Assembly: GCA_020060215.1 (NCBI GenBank)
Contig: JAGVAP010000016.1
Location: 43,908-107,907, forward strand
DNA from: Deltaproteobacteria bacterium
GTDB lineage: Bacteria; Desulfobacterota; DSM-4660; Desulfatiglandales; HGW-15
Direction of reading: 5' to 3'
DNA: 64,000 bases
A program made the position numbers and the translations under genes. Under the pieces are notes generated by a model. It saw only the letters and a list, made by a program, of their open reading frames with translations, made no database searches and was not told where the DNA came from. Below, piece after piece: positions 44,638 through 53,788 of this stretch. Numbering within the stretch: the first letter of the stretch is position 1; the number at the start of each line of letters is the position of its first letter.

Positions 44638-44858
44638 AGTATACGTCGGACCAGAGAGATGTGTGCAATCGGCATCAAGATGTGAGTATGCCAGACCTAT
44701 TTAAAATTCTTGGCCGAGCGGATATCTTGCGGTTTCGGGTGGTACTCTGAAGTGGGAAGTGACGGCCAAAGGCCTTTTCTCGCCCGGGAATAGTGGCACG
44801 TTGTCCAAACTCGACAATCCGCCCACAAGGTCTAAAGGTGAGGTTACGTCGATTTTCG

Positions 44859-44902
44859 CTTATGGCTCTAAGCTTCACTTTGGGCTTAACGACGGTTATC
44901 CC
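44859..44902 (+). repeat. TATGGCTC/TTCACTTTGGG repeat, copy 1
   Basis: It matches 49261-49304 closely over 44 bases, including the block CTTCACTTTGGGCTTAACGA. A degenerate copy lies at 45036-45080 and a partial one near 48440-48465. All lie outside genes, around the frameshifted block. Confidence 0.7.
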
Positions 44903-45035
44903 CAGACATCTGGTGCTCCAGTCTTCGCGCAACAAAGGCAACTGCGAACTTGTAAGTTTAACAAACTACAAAGGAAAATACAGAGAAATCTCCTCTTTCA
45001 CCTCTCACATCGGTCCACCGCAATAGCCCAGTTAC

Positions 45036-45080
45036 GGTTTATGGCTCACCCTTCAATTTGGGTAGGCTGACGGTTACCCC
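45036..45080 (+). repeat. TATGGCTC/TTCACTTTGGG repeat, degenerate copy 2
   Basis: GTTTATGGCTCACCCTTCAA and GACGGTTACCCC are shared with the other copies; the middle has diverged. It ends about 40 bases before the stop codon of the kinase gene. Confidence 0.6.
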
Positions 45081-45117
45081 CGTTATCCCTCAGCTGTGAA
45101 TCTCCCGAGGGCTGGAT

Positions 45118-46711
45118 TCACGCTTTGGTTCCGTCCACTGGCAAGGTGACGATGAAGGTCGATCCCTTTCCTGGGGTGCTTTTGGCGGTGATTGTGCCGC
45201 CATGGCGCTCGACGATTTTCCTGCAGATGGCCAGCCCCATTCCTATTCCCGGATACTCGTTTCTCCCGTGCAGACGCTGAAACGGTTGAAAGATTTTGTC
45301 CAGATACTTCTCGTCGAAACCGATGCCATTGTCTTCCACGAAGATGCGGCCTGTCCCGTCGTCTGTCTCTCCGTAGATCTTGACAAAGGGTTTGACCTCC
45401 GAAAGGTGATACTTGATTGCATTGGCAATGAGGTTCTGGAGGAGCTGCCTCAACTGCTGCGGGTCGCCTTCAACGGTCGGCAGCGGGTCAATTTTCACCT
45501 GAGCCTCGACATCCCGAATCGCCAACTCCAGATCTTCGGTCGCACCCTTCACTGCATCATCCAGCTTCACAGGTCCGAAGTCCTGCCCTTTCGTATCCAC
45601 GCGCGAATACCTCAGCAAGGCATCGAGAATCTCCTGCATCCGGTTTGCGGCTCCTGTCATTCGCGAGACATAGTCCCTCTCCTGCTCGCCGAGGCGATCG
45701 GTGCCCTTCGCCTCCAGGAGAGACCCGAAGGCTTGAATCTTCCGCAGCGGTTCACTCAGGTCGTGAGAGGCGATGAAGGCGAATTCCTGGAGATTGTGGT
45801 TGCTCTGTTCCAATTTTTTCATGTATTCCCGAAGCTCTTCTTCGGCACGTTTCCGCTCTGAGATATCCCGGATGATCCCGGAGGTGCCGATGATGGCGCC
45901 GGAGGAGTTCTTTATGGGAGAGATATGGAGAGAGACCTGGAGCCGCCTGCCGTCTTTCGTAAGCCGCACGGTCTCGTGGTTTTTGATCGGCTTTCCATGA
46001 AAAACAGGCTGAAAGATCTTTGCCTCATCCCCCTTCCTCTCGGGCGGGTAGAGAATGGTGATGTGACGGCCTAGGATCTCCTCAGGTCCATAGCCGAAGG
46101 TCCTCTCGGCAGCCTCGTTCCAGGCGATAATGGTGCCGTCTACATCCGTTCCGATGATGGCGTCATTGGAGGACTTAACAATCGAGGCGAGCCTCCGATT
46201 CAGCTCCTCGGCACGGCTTCGCTCCTCGGCCTCCTTGCGGAGCGCTTTATTGGCTCTCTCAAGATCCAGGCTCTTCTGCTCGAGTTGCAGAAGCAGGTCC
46301 CGGATTCGGTACTGCCGCCTCCGGGAGGCGAGCGCCGATCTCACGAGAGTAAGGAGCGTCAAGGGGTGCGTCGGCCGTTCCAGAACGGTCAAGCTCGGAC
46401 CCAGGGAGTCGACGATCCCTTTGTTCTTCCCGTTGGCGCCAAGGAGCACGAGGGGAAAGATCCGACCAGGGGGGCTGAGCCTCGATCAAGTCCACCAACT
46501 TGCTTATGACGGCAGGGGTAAGGGCCTCGATGGTCAGGAGCACCACCCCGGCGCCTTGGCGAATCTGATCTGAAAGCTCCCGATCGCCCTGGCAGGGGAC
46601 ACAAAGGAGCCCGGCATCATCGAGGAGCCTGCACATGAGCTCGGCATCCCGCCCTCTCGGGGCAAGGACGATGACGCGCTCACCCGGTTCGAATTTTATC
46701 CGTCCACTCAC
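45118..46711 (-). pseudogene. PAS sensor histidine kinase, frameshifted
   Basis: Two frames make one kinase. The N-terminal part (46711 downwards, GTG start) encodes a receiver-like domain ending EAQPPWSDL; the downstream frame (45118-46449) continues LVLLGANGK, a linker, a PAS domain (about SNDAIIGTDVDGTII), then HisKA with the phospho-acceptor in FIASHDLSEPLRKIQ and an HATPase with DNGIGFDEKY and [11 protein letters not shown]. One extra base in the run at 46452-46458 breaks the frame; removing it gives WSDLPLVLLGANGK, matching the family. It starts inside the KaiC-like stop (GTGA). It may be a real mutation, a phase-variable run or a sequencing error. Confidence 0.75.
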
Positions 46712-48217
46712 TTCGACTTGCTTTCCAGGTTTTTATTGAGTTCCGATGGTGCGCCTACGAAGACAGGTTCTCCGGTAAGAACACCGGTAAATGACACGAG
46801 AGGCTCTCCAAGCCTGATCCCCTTGGGGGTGATCCACATCTCGCGGATGGTCCGCTCATGATCGCCGTATCGTTTTTTAAAGGCGGATACGGCACGCCGG
46901 ATCTCCCCCCGGGCCTCAAAGAAGCGGAGCAGCAGCACGGCATCGGCCAGGATCGTTGTGGAAACGGGATCAGGCGTTCCCGCCCCGATGAGCCCGTGCT
47001 CGGCCACGGTAAGAAAGGTGAGCACTCCCTGACTCCCCGTGTAGGCAAGCAGTTCATGGAAGCACAAGCACCTCATCGGCCACGGCGGAGAGGTAGCCGG
47101 AGAGACTATCGATGACCAGGAGCTCGGTCTTGTCACGCTCGATGGCATTTCGAGCCAACTCTGTCAGCTCTCCGGGGGAAACCTCCCCGACGCTGACGCG
47201 CCGTATGGCAATAAGACCTTTTCTGATAAAGGGAGAAAGGTCAAGCCCGATGGACCTGGCGCGCACGAGGTAGGTCTGGACGCTCTCATCAAAGAGGAAT
47301 ATGGAGGATCGCTTCCCTTCCCTGGCTGCTGCATGGGCGTAGAGGGTGATCAGGCAAGATTTTCCAACTCCTGCGGCCCCCTGAATCAAGACGGCCGTGC
47401 CCCTCCTGAAGCCTCCCCCTAACAGTGCGTCCAGGCCGGATAGACCGGATTTGAACCCCTCTTGAGCATCTTCATTACCTTCGGTCAACACTTCGTCTGT
47501 GTAGGGTTCATGGAATGCCTGGAGCCTGGGGTAGATCCTGATACCGCCCCTCTCAATGCTGTAGTCGTGATGACCGCTTCTGTAAGCCATGCTCCGCATC
47601 TTCATGATCTCGAGCGAGCGGCGCACGACCCCAAAGACGGGTGCCTGTTGTCGCAGCCGGATCAGCCCGTCCATGATGTATTCAAACTCCTCGACCTTCG
47701 CACTCGGCGACTCTGCAATCGTAAAGATTGCCGTGCACTCTGAAAGGAGTTGCTTGAGCTCGACCAGCTGCTGTCGGCAACTAAGAAAAGTATCCGAAAG
47801 AACCTGCAGCTCCGAGATTGAGTCAAAGACAAGCCGCCTGGGGGCTGTGCGCTCGACGAGGGCTCTGATTTTGCCGATCGTTTCCCCAAGCTCCACATGC
47901 ACTGGGTGAAAGACGGTCTGCTCGCGGGCAAGCCCATCGGGCTTCATGAGGGTTTCCACCCCTATTCCTTCCAGATCCCACCCATGGGAGCGGGCGATCC
48001 TTTCGATATCCCCCCTCCCCTGAACAAGGGAAACATAGAGACCCTTCTCGCCGCGTCTCTTCCCCTCCAGAAGAAACTGAAGGGCAAGGGTGGTCTTCCC
48101 TGTCCCGGGCCCCCCTTGGATGAGAATGGATTGTCGTCTTGGGAGTCCCCCCTCCAAGACAGCGTCCAATGCTTCGATGCCGGTTGCGGCTTTCTCTATA
48201 CGTTCGGTAAGGCTCAT
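46708..48217 (-). pseudogene. KaiC-like double-domain ATPase, frameshifted
   Basis: The first frame (48217-47054) encodes two RecA-like domains: GGPGTGKTT with FDSISEL, then GAAGVGKS with VIDSLSGYLSAV. It breaks after ADEVLVLP. The second frame (47148-46708) continues HELLAYTGSQGVLTFLTVAEHG to the natural end. One extra G at 47058-47059 explains the break; without it the chain reads ADEVLVLHELLAY. KaiC-like proteins act with nearby histidine kinases as ATP-dependent signalling switches, and here the kinase overlaps the KaiC stop codon, so the pair was coupled. The second half lacks a start of its own. Confidence 0.78.
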
Positions 48218-48705
48218 GAACTATCCCCCTTTTGCCAAAGGGGTATTCGTGCTGCAGCCCAGGATACTAAAAGGTGCTAAATCTCCGACGCCAGGGGGAT
48301 AAAATAATACCCTATATAAATAACCTTGCCACAATAGGAGAGCCAAGAGGTCTGATCAATACAGGATATCCTTTATTTGCCCCAATGCTTCCAAAGCGAA
48401 GTCAATTTGTACTACGACCGGATTCCCCTGGGCCAAGAGTTACGGTTTGTGGCTCAAAGGGTCAGCCCCCAGGCGTCCACAGGGCTTGAAGGTTACATCT
48501 GGCAGTCCTGAGCCGGCCCCAGGCAAGTTCGGAGATGTGTCTGAACCTCGCAGCTGAGCGGCCGGGTTGTGAAAACCCCTTCCAGAACTCCTTTGTCCCT
48601 GGCCATGTGCTCCGGACTTGAAGTTTTAGGGTCGAGTTGGTATCATCCAATCGAATTTATGCACGAAACAAAAAAGGCGGGGAATTGCCCGGGGGAGGGT
48701 CCCTC
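48218..48705. other. Intergenic region ahead of the toxin-antitoxin pair
   Basis: No gene was recognised. A partial copy of the TATGGCTC repeat lies near 48440-48465. The KaiC-like promoter should lie close to 48220-48320, where the sequence becomes AT-rich, but no clear boxes were found. Confidence 0.45.
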
Positions 48706-48909
48706 ATGGATGAGATTCAATATATTTCCGATGAAAACAACAAGATCACCGGGGTCATAGTGCCTATTGAACTGTGGCAAGAAATCCAGTCCGAAAAAGA
48801 GACGGCCTACCTCCTGAAGAACAGGAAAATGAAAGAGCGGCTGTTGGAAGCGAAAGATCGCAAGGAAGGCATCCCCTTTGACGAAGCGTGCAAGAAGCTT
48901 GGAGTTTGA
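48706..48909 (+). CDS. Antitoxin of a YefM/YoeB-like pair
   Basis: A 67-residue protein beginning MDEIQYISDENNKITGVIVPIELW, a Phd/YefM-like antitoxin pattern with a C-terminal toxin-binding helix (AKDRKEGIPFDEACKKLGV). ATG 48706 follows GGGGGAGG. It overlaps the toxin gene by 32 bases, the usual order of antitoxin first. It would neutralise the ribosome-dependent RNase downstream and repress the pair's own promoter. Confidence 0.75.
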   Translation: MDEIQYISDENNKITGVIVPIELWQEIQSEKETAYLLKNRKMKERLLEAKDRKEGIPFDEACKKLGV

Positions 48910-49147
48910 TCCCTCCGCCTTTGAAGACCTGTCCTGGTGGATCAAGGAAGATCGCAAGACAGCCCTCCGGATCATGAATTTGATCAAGGAGGTCCAAAGG
49001 GACCCTTTCGCCGGTCCCGGCAAACCCGAACCGCTCAAGCATGAATTGGCCGGGTGTTGGTCGAGGCGTATTGACCAGCAACATCGGTTGGTCTATGAGG
49101 TCAAAGAGGAGCGGATCAGGATTCTCGCCTGTCGTTACCACTACTGA
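48878..49147 (+). CDS. yoeB: YoeB/Txe family toxin (mRNA interferase)
   Basis: An 89-residue toxin of the YoeB family, a ribosome-associated mRNA endonuclease. Markers are DPFAGPGKPEPLKHELAGCWSRRI, QQHRLVYEV and the C-terminal CRYHY, which includes the catalytic residues (Glu, Arg, His, Tyr). The start is TTG 48878 or TTG 48899; both give a family-like N-terminus, so the overlap with the antitoxin may be 32 or 11 bases. This is the only intact cassette in a neighbourhood with three broken genes. Confidence 0.85.
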   Translation: MTKRARSLEFDPSAFEDLSWWIKEDRKTALRIMNLIKEVQRDPFAGPGKPEPLKHELAGCWSRRIDQQHRLVYEVKEERIRILACRYHY

Positions 49148-49260
49148 TGGCATCCATAAGGCTCGTGGTCTTCGCCGTCCCTCATGCCGCCTCCAGATAC
49201 TCCAAACCTCATTTCGGGTTCTTTCAATAACCAAGGGATTCCCCAGTGCCGAAAGTTAAG

Positions 49261-49304
49261 GTTTATGGCTCAAACCTTCACTTTGGGCTTAACGACGGTT
49301 ACCC
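49261..49304 (+). repeat. TATGGCTC/TTCACTTTGGG repeat, copy 3
   Basis: Close match to 44859-44902 in the same orientation. The pair flanks the KaiC/kinase/toxin-antitoxin block (44.9 to 49.3 kb), so the block could have moved or recombined as a unit. Confidence 0.7.
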
Positions 49305-49395
49305 AGGCAATCCTGCTCTTGAAGGGCGCTACAAACCAGAAATTATAGACGTGAACGGGAACCTGAGTGGGCCAAGAAGGAAGACATTGTGGCCG

Positions 49396-49440
49396 TTCCC
49401 GGATACTCATTTCTCCCGCGCAGCCGTTGAAAGGGTTGAA
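49396..49440 (-). pseudogene. Fragment of a histidine kinase ATPase domain
   Basis: The minus strand reads LQPFQRLRGRNEYPG, nearly the same as [15 protein letters not shown] in the kinase at 45118-46711 (bases 45244-45289). Outside these 45 bases the similarity is lost. It is a relic of a second kinase gene or a partial duplication. Confidence 0.65.
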
Positions 49441-49541
49441 GGACCGTCAAGCGGGAATCGGCGAAAGAGTTCATCGCCCGCTGCAGCGAGAATGGCTTGA
49501 AAAACTGGTAGCGGGAGGACTGCTTTTTACATCGGAAACCG

Positions 49542-49859
49542 TCAGCGTTTGCCCAACCGCCCGAGGGTGGACTCGAGGGAACTCTTCAACTGCTCGACGG
49601 CGCCGCCGACGGCCTGCTCCAGACTCGGAGCCTGGTGACTCACCGATATGGGCTGGAGGCCGGCCAGACGGGCTTCCAGCATGCAGCGCTTTTCGCCGGC
49701 GCCGAGTTTCTTGTCGCTGTTCTCGTCGCTCAGGTGGACCTCCACCCGTGTAATTTGCTCGCTGAAACGGTTCAAACCGTTTTGAACTGTGGCTTCGACC
49801 TGTTGAGCCAGCGCGGTGTCTCCTTGGATGTTTCGATCGGTATTGATCTGAATAAGCAT
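49542..49859 (-). CDS. HPF/RaiA family ribosome-associated protein
   Basis: A 105-residue protein of the short ribosome-hibernation/sigma-54 modulation family. The N-terminus MLIQINTDRNIQGDTALAQQVEATVQNGLNRFSEQITRVEVHLSDEN follows the beta-alpha-beta fold, and CMLEARLAG and APSLEQAVGGAVEQLKSSLESTLGRL complete it. It likely protects ribosomes in stress or stationary phase. It lies downstream of the baeRF-like gene, about 100 bases away on the same strand, and next to the ribosome-acting toxin. Confidence 0.87.
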   Translation of the reverse strand: MLIQINTDRNIQGDTALAQQVEATVQNGLNRFSEQITRVEVHLSDENSDKKLGAGEKRCMLEARLAGLQPISVSHQAPSLEQAVGGAVEQLKSSLESTLGRLGKR

Positions 49860-49961
49860 GTGTCTATCCTCTTTGTACCCGGTGTCTTACTGCAATATGG
49901 GGGAAGCCCCTTCGTGGCCTGCCGCTCACCTTATTTCAGCAGGTCATCCCGATCTCCTGCC

Positions 49962-51112
49962 TCAGTAGCGATAGATCGCGGCGATTCCAGTCTCCGTCGG
50001 CATACGCTCGGCCGGGACCATGACGATGTCTCCGCCCATCCTCCGGGCCAACGCAGCCAAATCGTCGAGCACATCGTCAACCTCCGGGTGTTCCAGGTCT
50101 TCGAACTGAATGGCGCCGGTCGCAGCGTCGACCCGGCCGGGAACCTTGCGGTCGGCCTCGATGAGCAGCGTGGCGACTCTCCCGGCCATAACCGCCTTGG
50201 CGATGTGCGCCGGCTCGTCGTGGCCGAGATCCTTGGATCTTGCGCTCCCGAACTCCTCGACCAGTGCGGCCAGGCGCGCCAGATAACGAGGTTCCATGAC
50301 CCGCCAGGCGCGCTTGCGGAGCTCGTCGATAGACAACGCATCCGGGTGTATATCGATGCTCTCCTCCACCAGGAACGGGTTGCGGCTGACTTCATGAAAC
50401 AGATGATGATGCTCCGGCAGCGCCGCCAGGATGAGCGGCAGGCCTGATGGCTGAGAGTGGCGTTCCAGGACCCCGCGGTCAACGGCGCGGAAGAAGCGTT
50501 CCGCGTCGATGTCCACCTCGGACTTTCTCCCGCCGTGGCCATGGTGCATGGGCGAGTGCCCCCCGCCAATGCCGCCGTATGCGGCGACTGTCTGGTGTGG
50601 CTCGGTCAATTCTTTTCCCAAGCATCTGAAATCGTCCGCGGCACCCCCTCGGCCGGTTCTATCTCGTCCAAAGCGTCGCGGTTACCCTCGAAGAGCTTGA
50701 TCTCCTGTCGACTTAAACGGAGAACTTGATAACGGTCTGCTGACTGAAGAATGCGTATCAGAGGCTTGGTGTGGAAGCTATCCGCAACTATCGCCAATTC
50801 GGCGACCGGCCGCTGCAGTTTGTAGGCCCGGAAAATGTTTCTTGCGCCCAGCACAGCCAGCCCGTCAAGGGTGTGATTCCAGAAATCGCGGTTATTGGCC
50901 AATGCCAGGAAAGGTTCCAGCAATGACCGGACCACGTCCTGCGGGATTTGTTGCAGGAGCGACTTCTCCAGCCACTTCACGAGGTTCCCAAACCGGATTG
51001 GATCTTGCTGATTGTCCGGGCGGTGACGATGAGTCGGCTGGTAGAGCGAAAGGCAGGGAGGATCACAATTGTCCAAGAGCCCGGCTTTGTAATCCTTCTC
51101 GAGTATGTTCAC
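49962..51112 (-). pseudogene. baeRF-like (release-factor-fold) protein, frameshifted
   Basis: The first frame (51112-50606) starts MNILEKDYKAGLL and has PCLSLYQPTHRHRPDNQQDPIRF and RYQVLRLSRQEIKLFEGNRDALDEIEPAEGVPRTISDA; the second (50621-49962) continues GKELTEPHQTVAAYGGIGGGHSPMHHGHGG and ends MPTETGIAAIYRY. The two join if one base is added near 50608-50620, giving SDALGKELTEP. The whole resembles bacterial members of the archaeo-eukaryotic release-factor fold (baeRF), which sit near HPF genes. Their role is probably ribosome-linked but untested. Confidence 0.72.
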
Positions 51113-51423
51113 TTTGTCTCCTCTGCTTGAGAAATATGCGTATCCGGCGGGCGTGCATGAAGATTTTATGGAAATGGCGCAATAGGAGGTATGGGTTGGA
51201 AAATGTATTTGGAATCCGGGATGAGAGCATATCGGTCAGAAATTCTACCGCCAGGGAGCTGTCAAGCCGTAACTAAATACATGGAAGATCCTCCATAGTG
51301 GTACTGCAGATGGCCAGCCCATTCCTATTCCGGGATACGCGGTCGCACCCCTCACTACATCATCCAGCCACAGTTGAAGATACCTTGCAGCATTGCTGGA
51401 AAGAGCTTGTCCACATGCTTCTT
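51113..51423. other. Intergenic region with second kinase-gene fragment
   Basis: Bases 51304-51339 closely match 45221-45257 in the histidine kinase gene ([11 protein letters not shown] region, with one base lost). The rest shows no gene. It lies between the baeRF-like gene and the desaturase gene. Confidence 0.6.
51304..51339 (-). pseudogene. Short fragment of a histidine kinase ATPase domain
   Basis: The minus strand reads YPGIGMG then shifts frame, where the kinase at 45118 has [11 protein letters not shown]. Only about 36 bases are shared. Together with 49396-49440, it shows kinase-gene pieces scattered within the same 10 kb. Confidence 0.55.
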
Positions 51424-52566
51424 TTATGCATCCAGCGGCCCCGGCCGTCCCATTTCGCGCAGCCAGCGGTAATGCTCGGCCAACCCCACCCAGAGTGTTC
51501 GGTGTTCGGCGTATTTCACGCTGAATTCACGGCACGTCTCCTCTACCACTTTTGACATTCCGGGATAGTTTATGTGGCAGATCGAGGGGAAGAGATGGTG
51601 CTCAAGGTGAAAGTTCAGTCCCCCTAAGAGCCAGGTCTTGATCCGACTGTGGCGGTCGTAATCCAGCGTGACCTCGGCCTGGTGTACGGCCCACGGGTTC
51701 TTCATCTCACGCGACACCTTATCAGGAAGGGGAAATTCGGAGCGGCCCGTGCAGTGCGGCAGCTGGAATACGACTGCAAGAGGTATACCCATCATGAGAA
51801 CAGTCACCAGGTAGTAGAAGACGACAACCGAGACGGGGTGGTAGAAGAGGGGGAGAACGAAGGCCAAGGCGAAAAAAATCGATTTCCCTCCAATGAAAAC
51901 AAGAAGATTCCAGCCCTTTGGCCGCGGCATCCGATGCGTGTGGATTCTGCCGAAAAAGAGATGGTGAAAATCGCTGTACAGATGGAACTTCATAGCGAGG
52001 AATGCGTACAGCACCCACATATACAGGTGCTGCCATCGATGAAACCACAGCCTCCTCTGATGCGGACTAAACCGGGCGAAAATGCCGAGGTCCACGTCGG
52101 GATCATGGCCCGTGATGTTTACAAAGTTGTGATGAAACCTGGCATGTTTCCAGTGCCACACATAGGAGCTTGCGCCGATGAGATCCGAGGTCAGTGCCGC
52201 CAGTCTGTTGACCCACTGACGTTCCGAAAAGCCGCGATGGCCCCCGTCGTGCACTATGTTGAACCCGATTCCAATCATGGAAAATGCAAGCATAGTGGCG
52301 AGTATCGTACCCTGCCACAGGTTCGCGGCGAGGAACACAAGCGCTGTGTATGAGAAAAAGAAGAAGGAGAGTAAGATGGCCGCTTTCACGTATATCTGCC
52401 AATTACCACGTTTTGGCCGACCTGTTCGCTGAAAGTGGGCATCAATGCGCTCGCGCAGTGCAGCATGGAACGCCAGGTTGGTGTTGAATTTCGGCTTTGG
52501 GCTTGTTTTTTCATGCAAAAAAGAATTTCTTCCGGTTTTCTCAGTGCCTTTCCGCTTCTCACACAT
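51424..52566 (-). CDS. Membrane fatty acid desaturase (acyl-CoA/lipid desaturase)
   Basis: A 380-residue membrane enzyme with the three histidine boxes that bind the di-iron centre: HDGGH, HARFHH and HLEHH (LNFHLEHHLFPS). Four or so hydrophobic segments separate them. The pattern is of the front-end/linoleoyl-CoA type. It uses oxygen, notable in an otherwise anaerobic gene set. No electron donor gene is adjacent. It may adjust membrane fluidity during oxygen or cold exposure. Confidence 0.87.
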   Translation of the reverse strand: MCEKRKGTEKTGRNSFLHEKTSPKPKFNTNLAFHAALRERIDAHFQRTGRPKRGNWQIYVKAAILLSFFFFSYTALVFLAANLWQGTILATMLAFSMIGIGFNIVHDGGHRGFSERQWVNRLAALTSDLIGASSYVWHWKHARFHHNFVNITGHDPDVDLGIFARFSPHQRRLWFHRWQHLYMWVLYAFLAMKFHLYSDFHHLFFGRIHTHRMPRPKGWNLLVFIGGKSIFFALAFVLPLFYHPVSVVVFYYLVTVLMMGIPLAVVFQLPHCTGRSEFPLPDKVSREMKNPWAVHQAEVTLDYDRHSRIKTWLLGGLNFHLEHHLFPSICHINYPGMSKVVEETCREFSVKYAEHRTLWVGLAEHYRWLREMGRPGPLDA

Positions 52567-52942
52567 CGCTCACCCGAAATCATGTTTGATCAATTGAGGC
52601 GGAGTTCTCGTGTAAAAAATATAAATACTTTCAACAAAGTCAATTCGCCAGATCCTCCAGATCTACCTGGGACAGACCTCCAACAGAAGCTCGTGCCCCT
52701 TTTCTACCACGCGCTGCAGCCGGGGATGATAGCTTTTCCCGGGTAAGCCAGGCTCCGGCCGGTTTCCGATGAGGACGGAACCGGCCCGTCCGATTAGGCC
52801 GTCATCCAACCAAATGTAGGATGGCCTGCGAACGGCCCGGGAGGAGTTGAAGGCTTCGGCGAGGAACTGGAGTCATCCAAGCAGGAGCACAGTATAAAGA
52901 GCAGGTTTTGTCACGTACAGCGGTCTTTCTCTAAAACATGGG
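52567..52942. other. Intergenic region between divergent desaturase and hydrolase genes
   Basis: No gene was recognised. A weak inverted repeat (AGGCC...ATCC / GGATGGCCT, around 52796-52829) is present. The strand-opposed starts imply promoters for both genes here, but no boxes stand out. Confidence 0.4.
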
Positions 52943-53788
52943 GTGGTTGGACACTCCCAGGCCCAGGACAAGTTCTTCGATTCGGCTGGGGTGCAGATTC
53001 GATATGTCGAGAAGGGCTCCGGTGAGCCCATTGTACTGCTCCATGGCTACACGAGCGATATTGAGTGTCAGTGGGTAGAAACCAGAGTTCTTGAAAAACT
53101 CTCGAAAAAGCATCGAGTGATCGCACTTGATCTCCGCGGGCACGGAAAGAGCGGAAAACCACATGAGGCTTCTCAATACGGCCTTGAGTCATGCAAGGAC
53201 ATCGTTCGCCTTCTCGACCATCTGAACATCGAACGAGTGCACATGGTCGGCTACTCGTATGGCACGAACATCGTTGCAAAGCTTCTAACAAGTAATCCGG
53301 ATCGCTTTCTGACCGCGACGCTTGGCGGCTCTGCCGGCCTTCGTGATTGGAATGCGCAATTTGCGCGAGGAACTGAAGAGCAGATAAAGGAACTTCAGCA
53401 TGGTATGCCCTACCGCTCGCTCATCCTCCAACTCTGGCCCGCCAATAATCCTCCTTCCGAAGAGATGTTGGAAAAGTACTCAAAGGTTATCCTTTCCCAT
53501 AATGACCCGTTGGCTCACGCCGCCTTATTGCGCACGTATGGTGAATCGGCGGTATCAGACGAGCAGTTGGCCGCAGTCCGTGTCCCGACGCAGGTGGTGG
53601 TCGGGAGCCGCGATAAAAAGGCGGACTCTGCGAGAGCTCTCAAGAAGGTCTGGAATGAGCTCAAACTCGTCGTGATCGATGGCGCCACGCATTCCGGAGA
53701 TCGAGGTGCTCTGAAACGCCCGGAATTTGTCAAGAGCGTCCTGGACTTTGCACAGGAACATAGCGCGGCCGCTGTTCCTGGAAAGTGA
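52943..53788 (+). CDS. Alpha/beta hydrolase
   Basis: A 281-residue alpha/beta hydrolase-fold enzyme. The oxyanion motif is LLHGYTSD, the nucleophile elbow is GYSYGTN (Ser about residue 105), GSRDKKAD carries the acid, and GATHSGDRG the His. Only a GTG (52943) is available as start; the frame is open upstream to a TAA at 52895-52897 without an ATG. The N-terminus VVGHSQAQDKFFDS looks like the end of a lost signal peptide, so the 5' end may be truncated. Esterase or haloalkane/epoxide-hydrolase-like; the substrate is unknown. Confidence 0.75.
   Translation: MVGHSQAQDKFFDSAGVQIRYVEKGSGEPIVLLHGYTSDIECQWVETRVLEKLSKKHRVIALDLRGHGKSGKPHEASQYGLESCKDIVRLLDHLNIERVHMVGYSYGTNIVAKLLTSNPDRFLTATLGGSAGLRDWNAQFARGTEEQIKELQHGMPYRSLILQLWPANNPPSEEMLEKYSKVILSHNDPLAHAALLRTYGESAVSDEQLAAVRVPTQVVVGSRDKKADSARALKKVWNELKLVVIDGATHSGDRGALKRPEFVKSVLDFAQEHSAAAVPGK

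Larger units (their letters stand above)
44638..45117. other. Intergenic region with degenerate repeats
   Basis: It contains two copies of a repeat whose core is TTTATGGCTC...TTCACTTTGGG (44859-44902 and, weaker, 45036-45080), also found at 49261-49304. Frames across it encode no recognisable protein. It separates the methyltransferase operon from the convergent kinase/KaiC block. Confidence 0.6.
49148..49541. other. Intergenic region with repeat and kinase-gene remnant
   Basis: It holds a 44-base repeat copy (49261-49304) and a fragment of a histidine kinase gene (49396-49440). No intact gene was recognised; no terminator was identified for the toxin gene. Confidence 0.6.
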
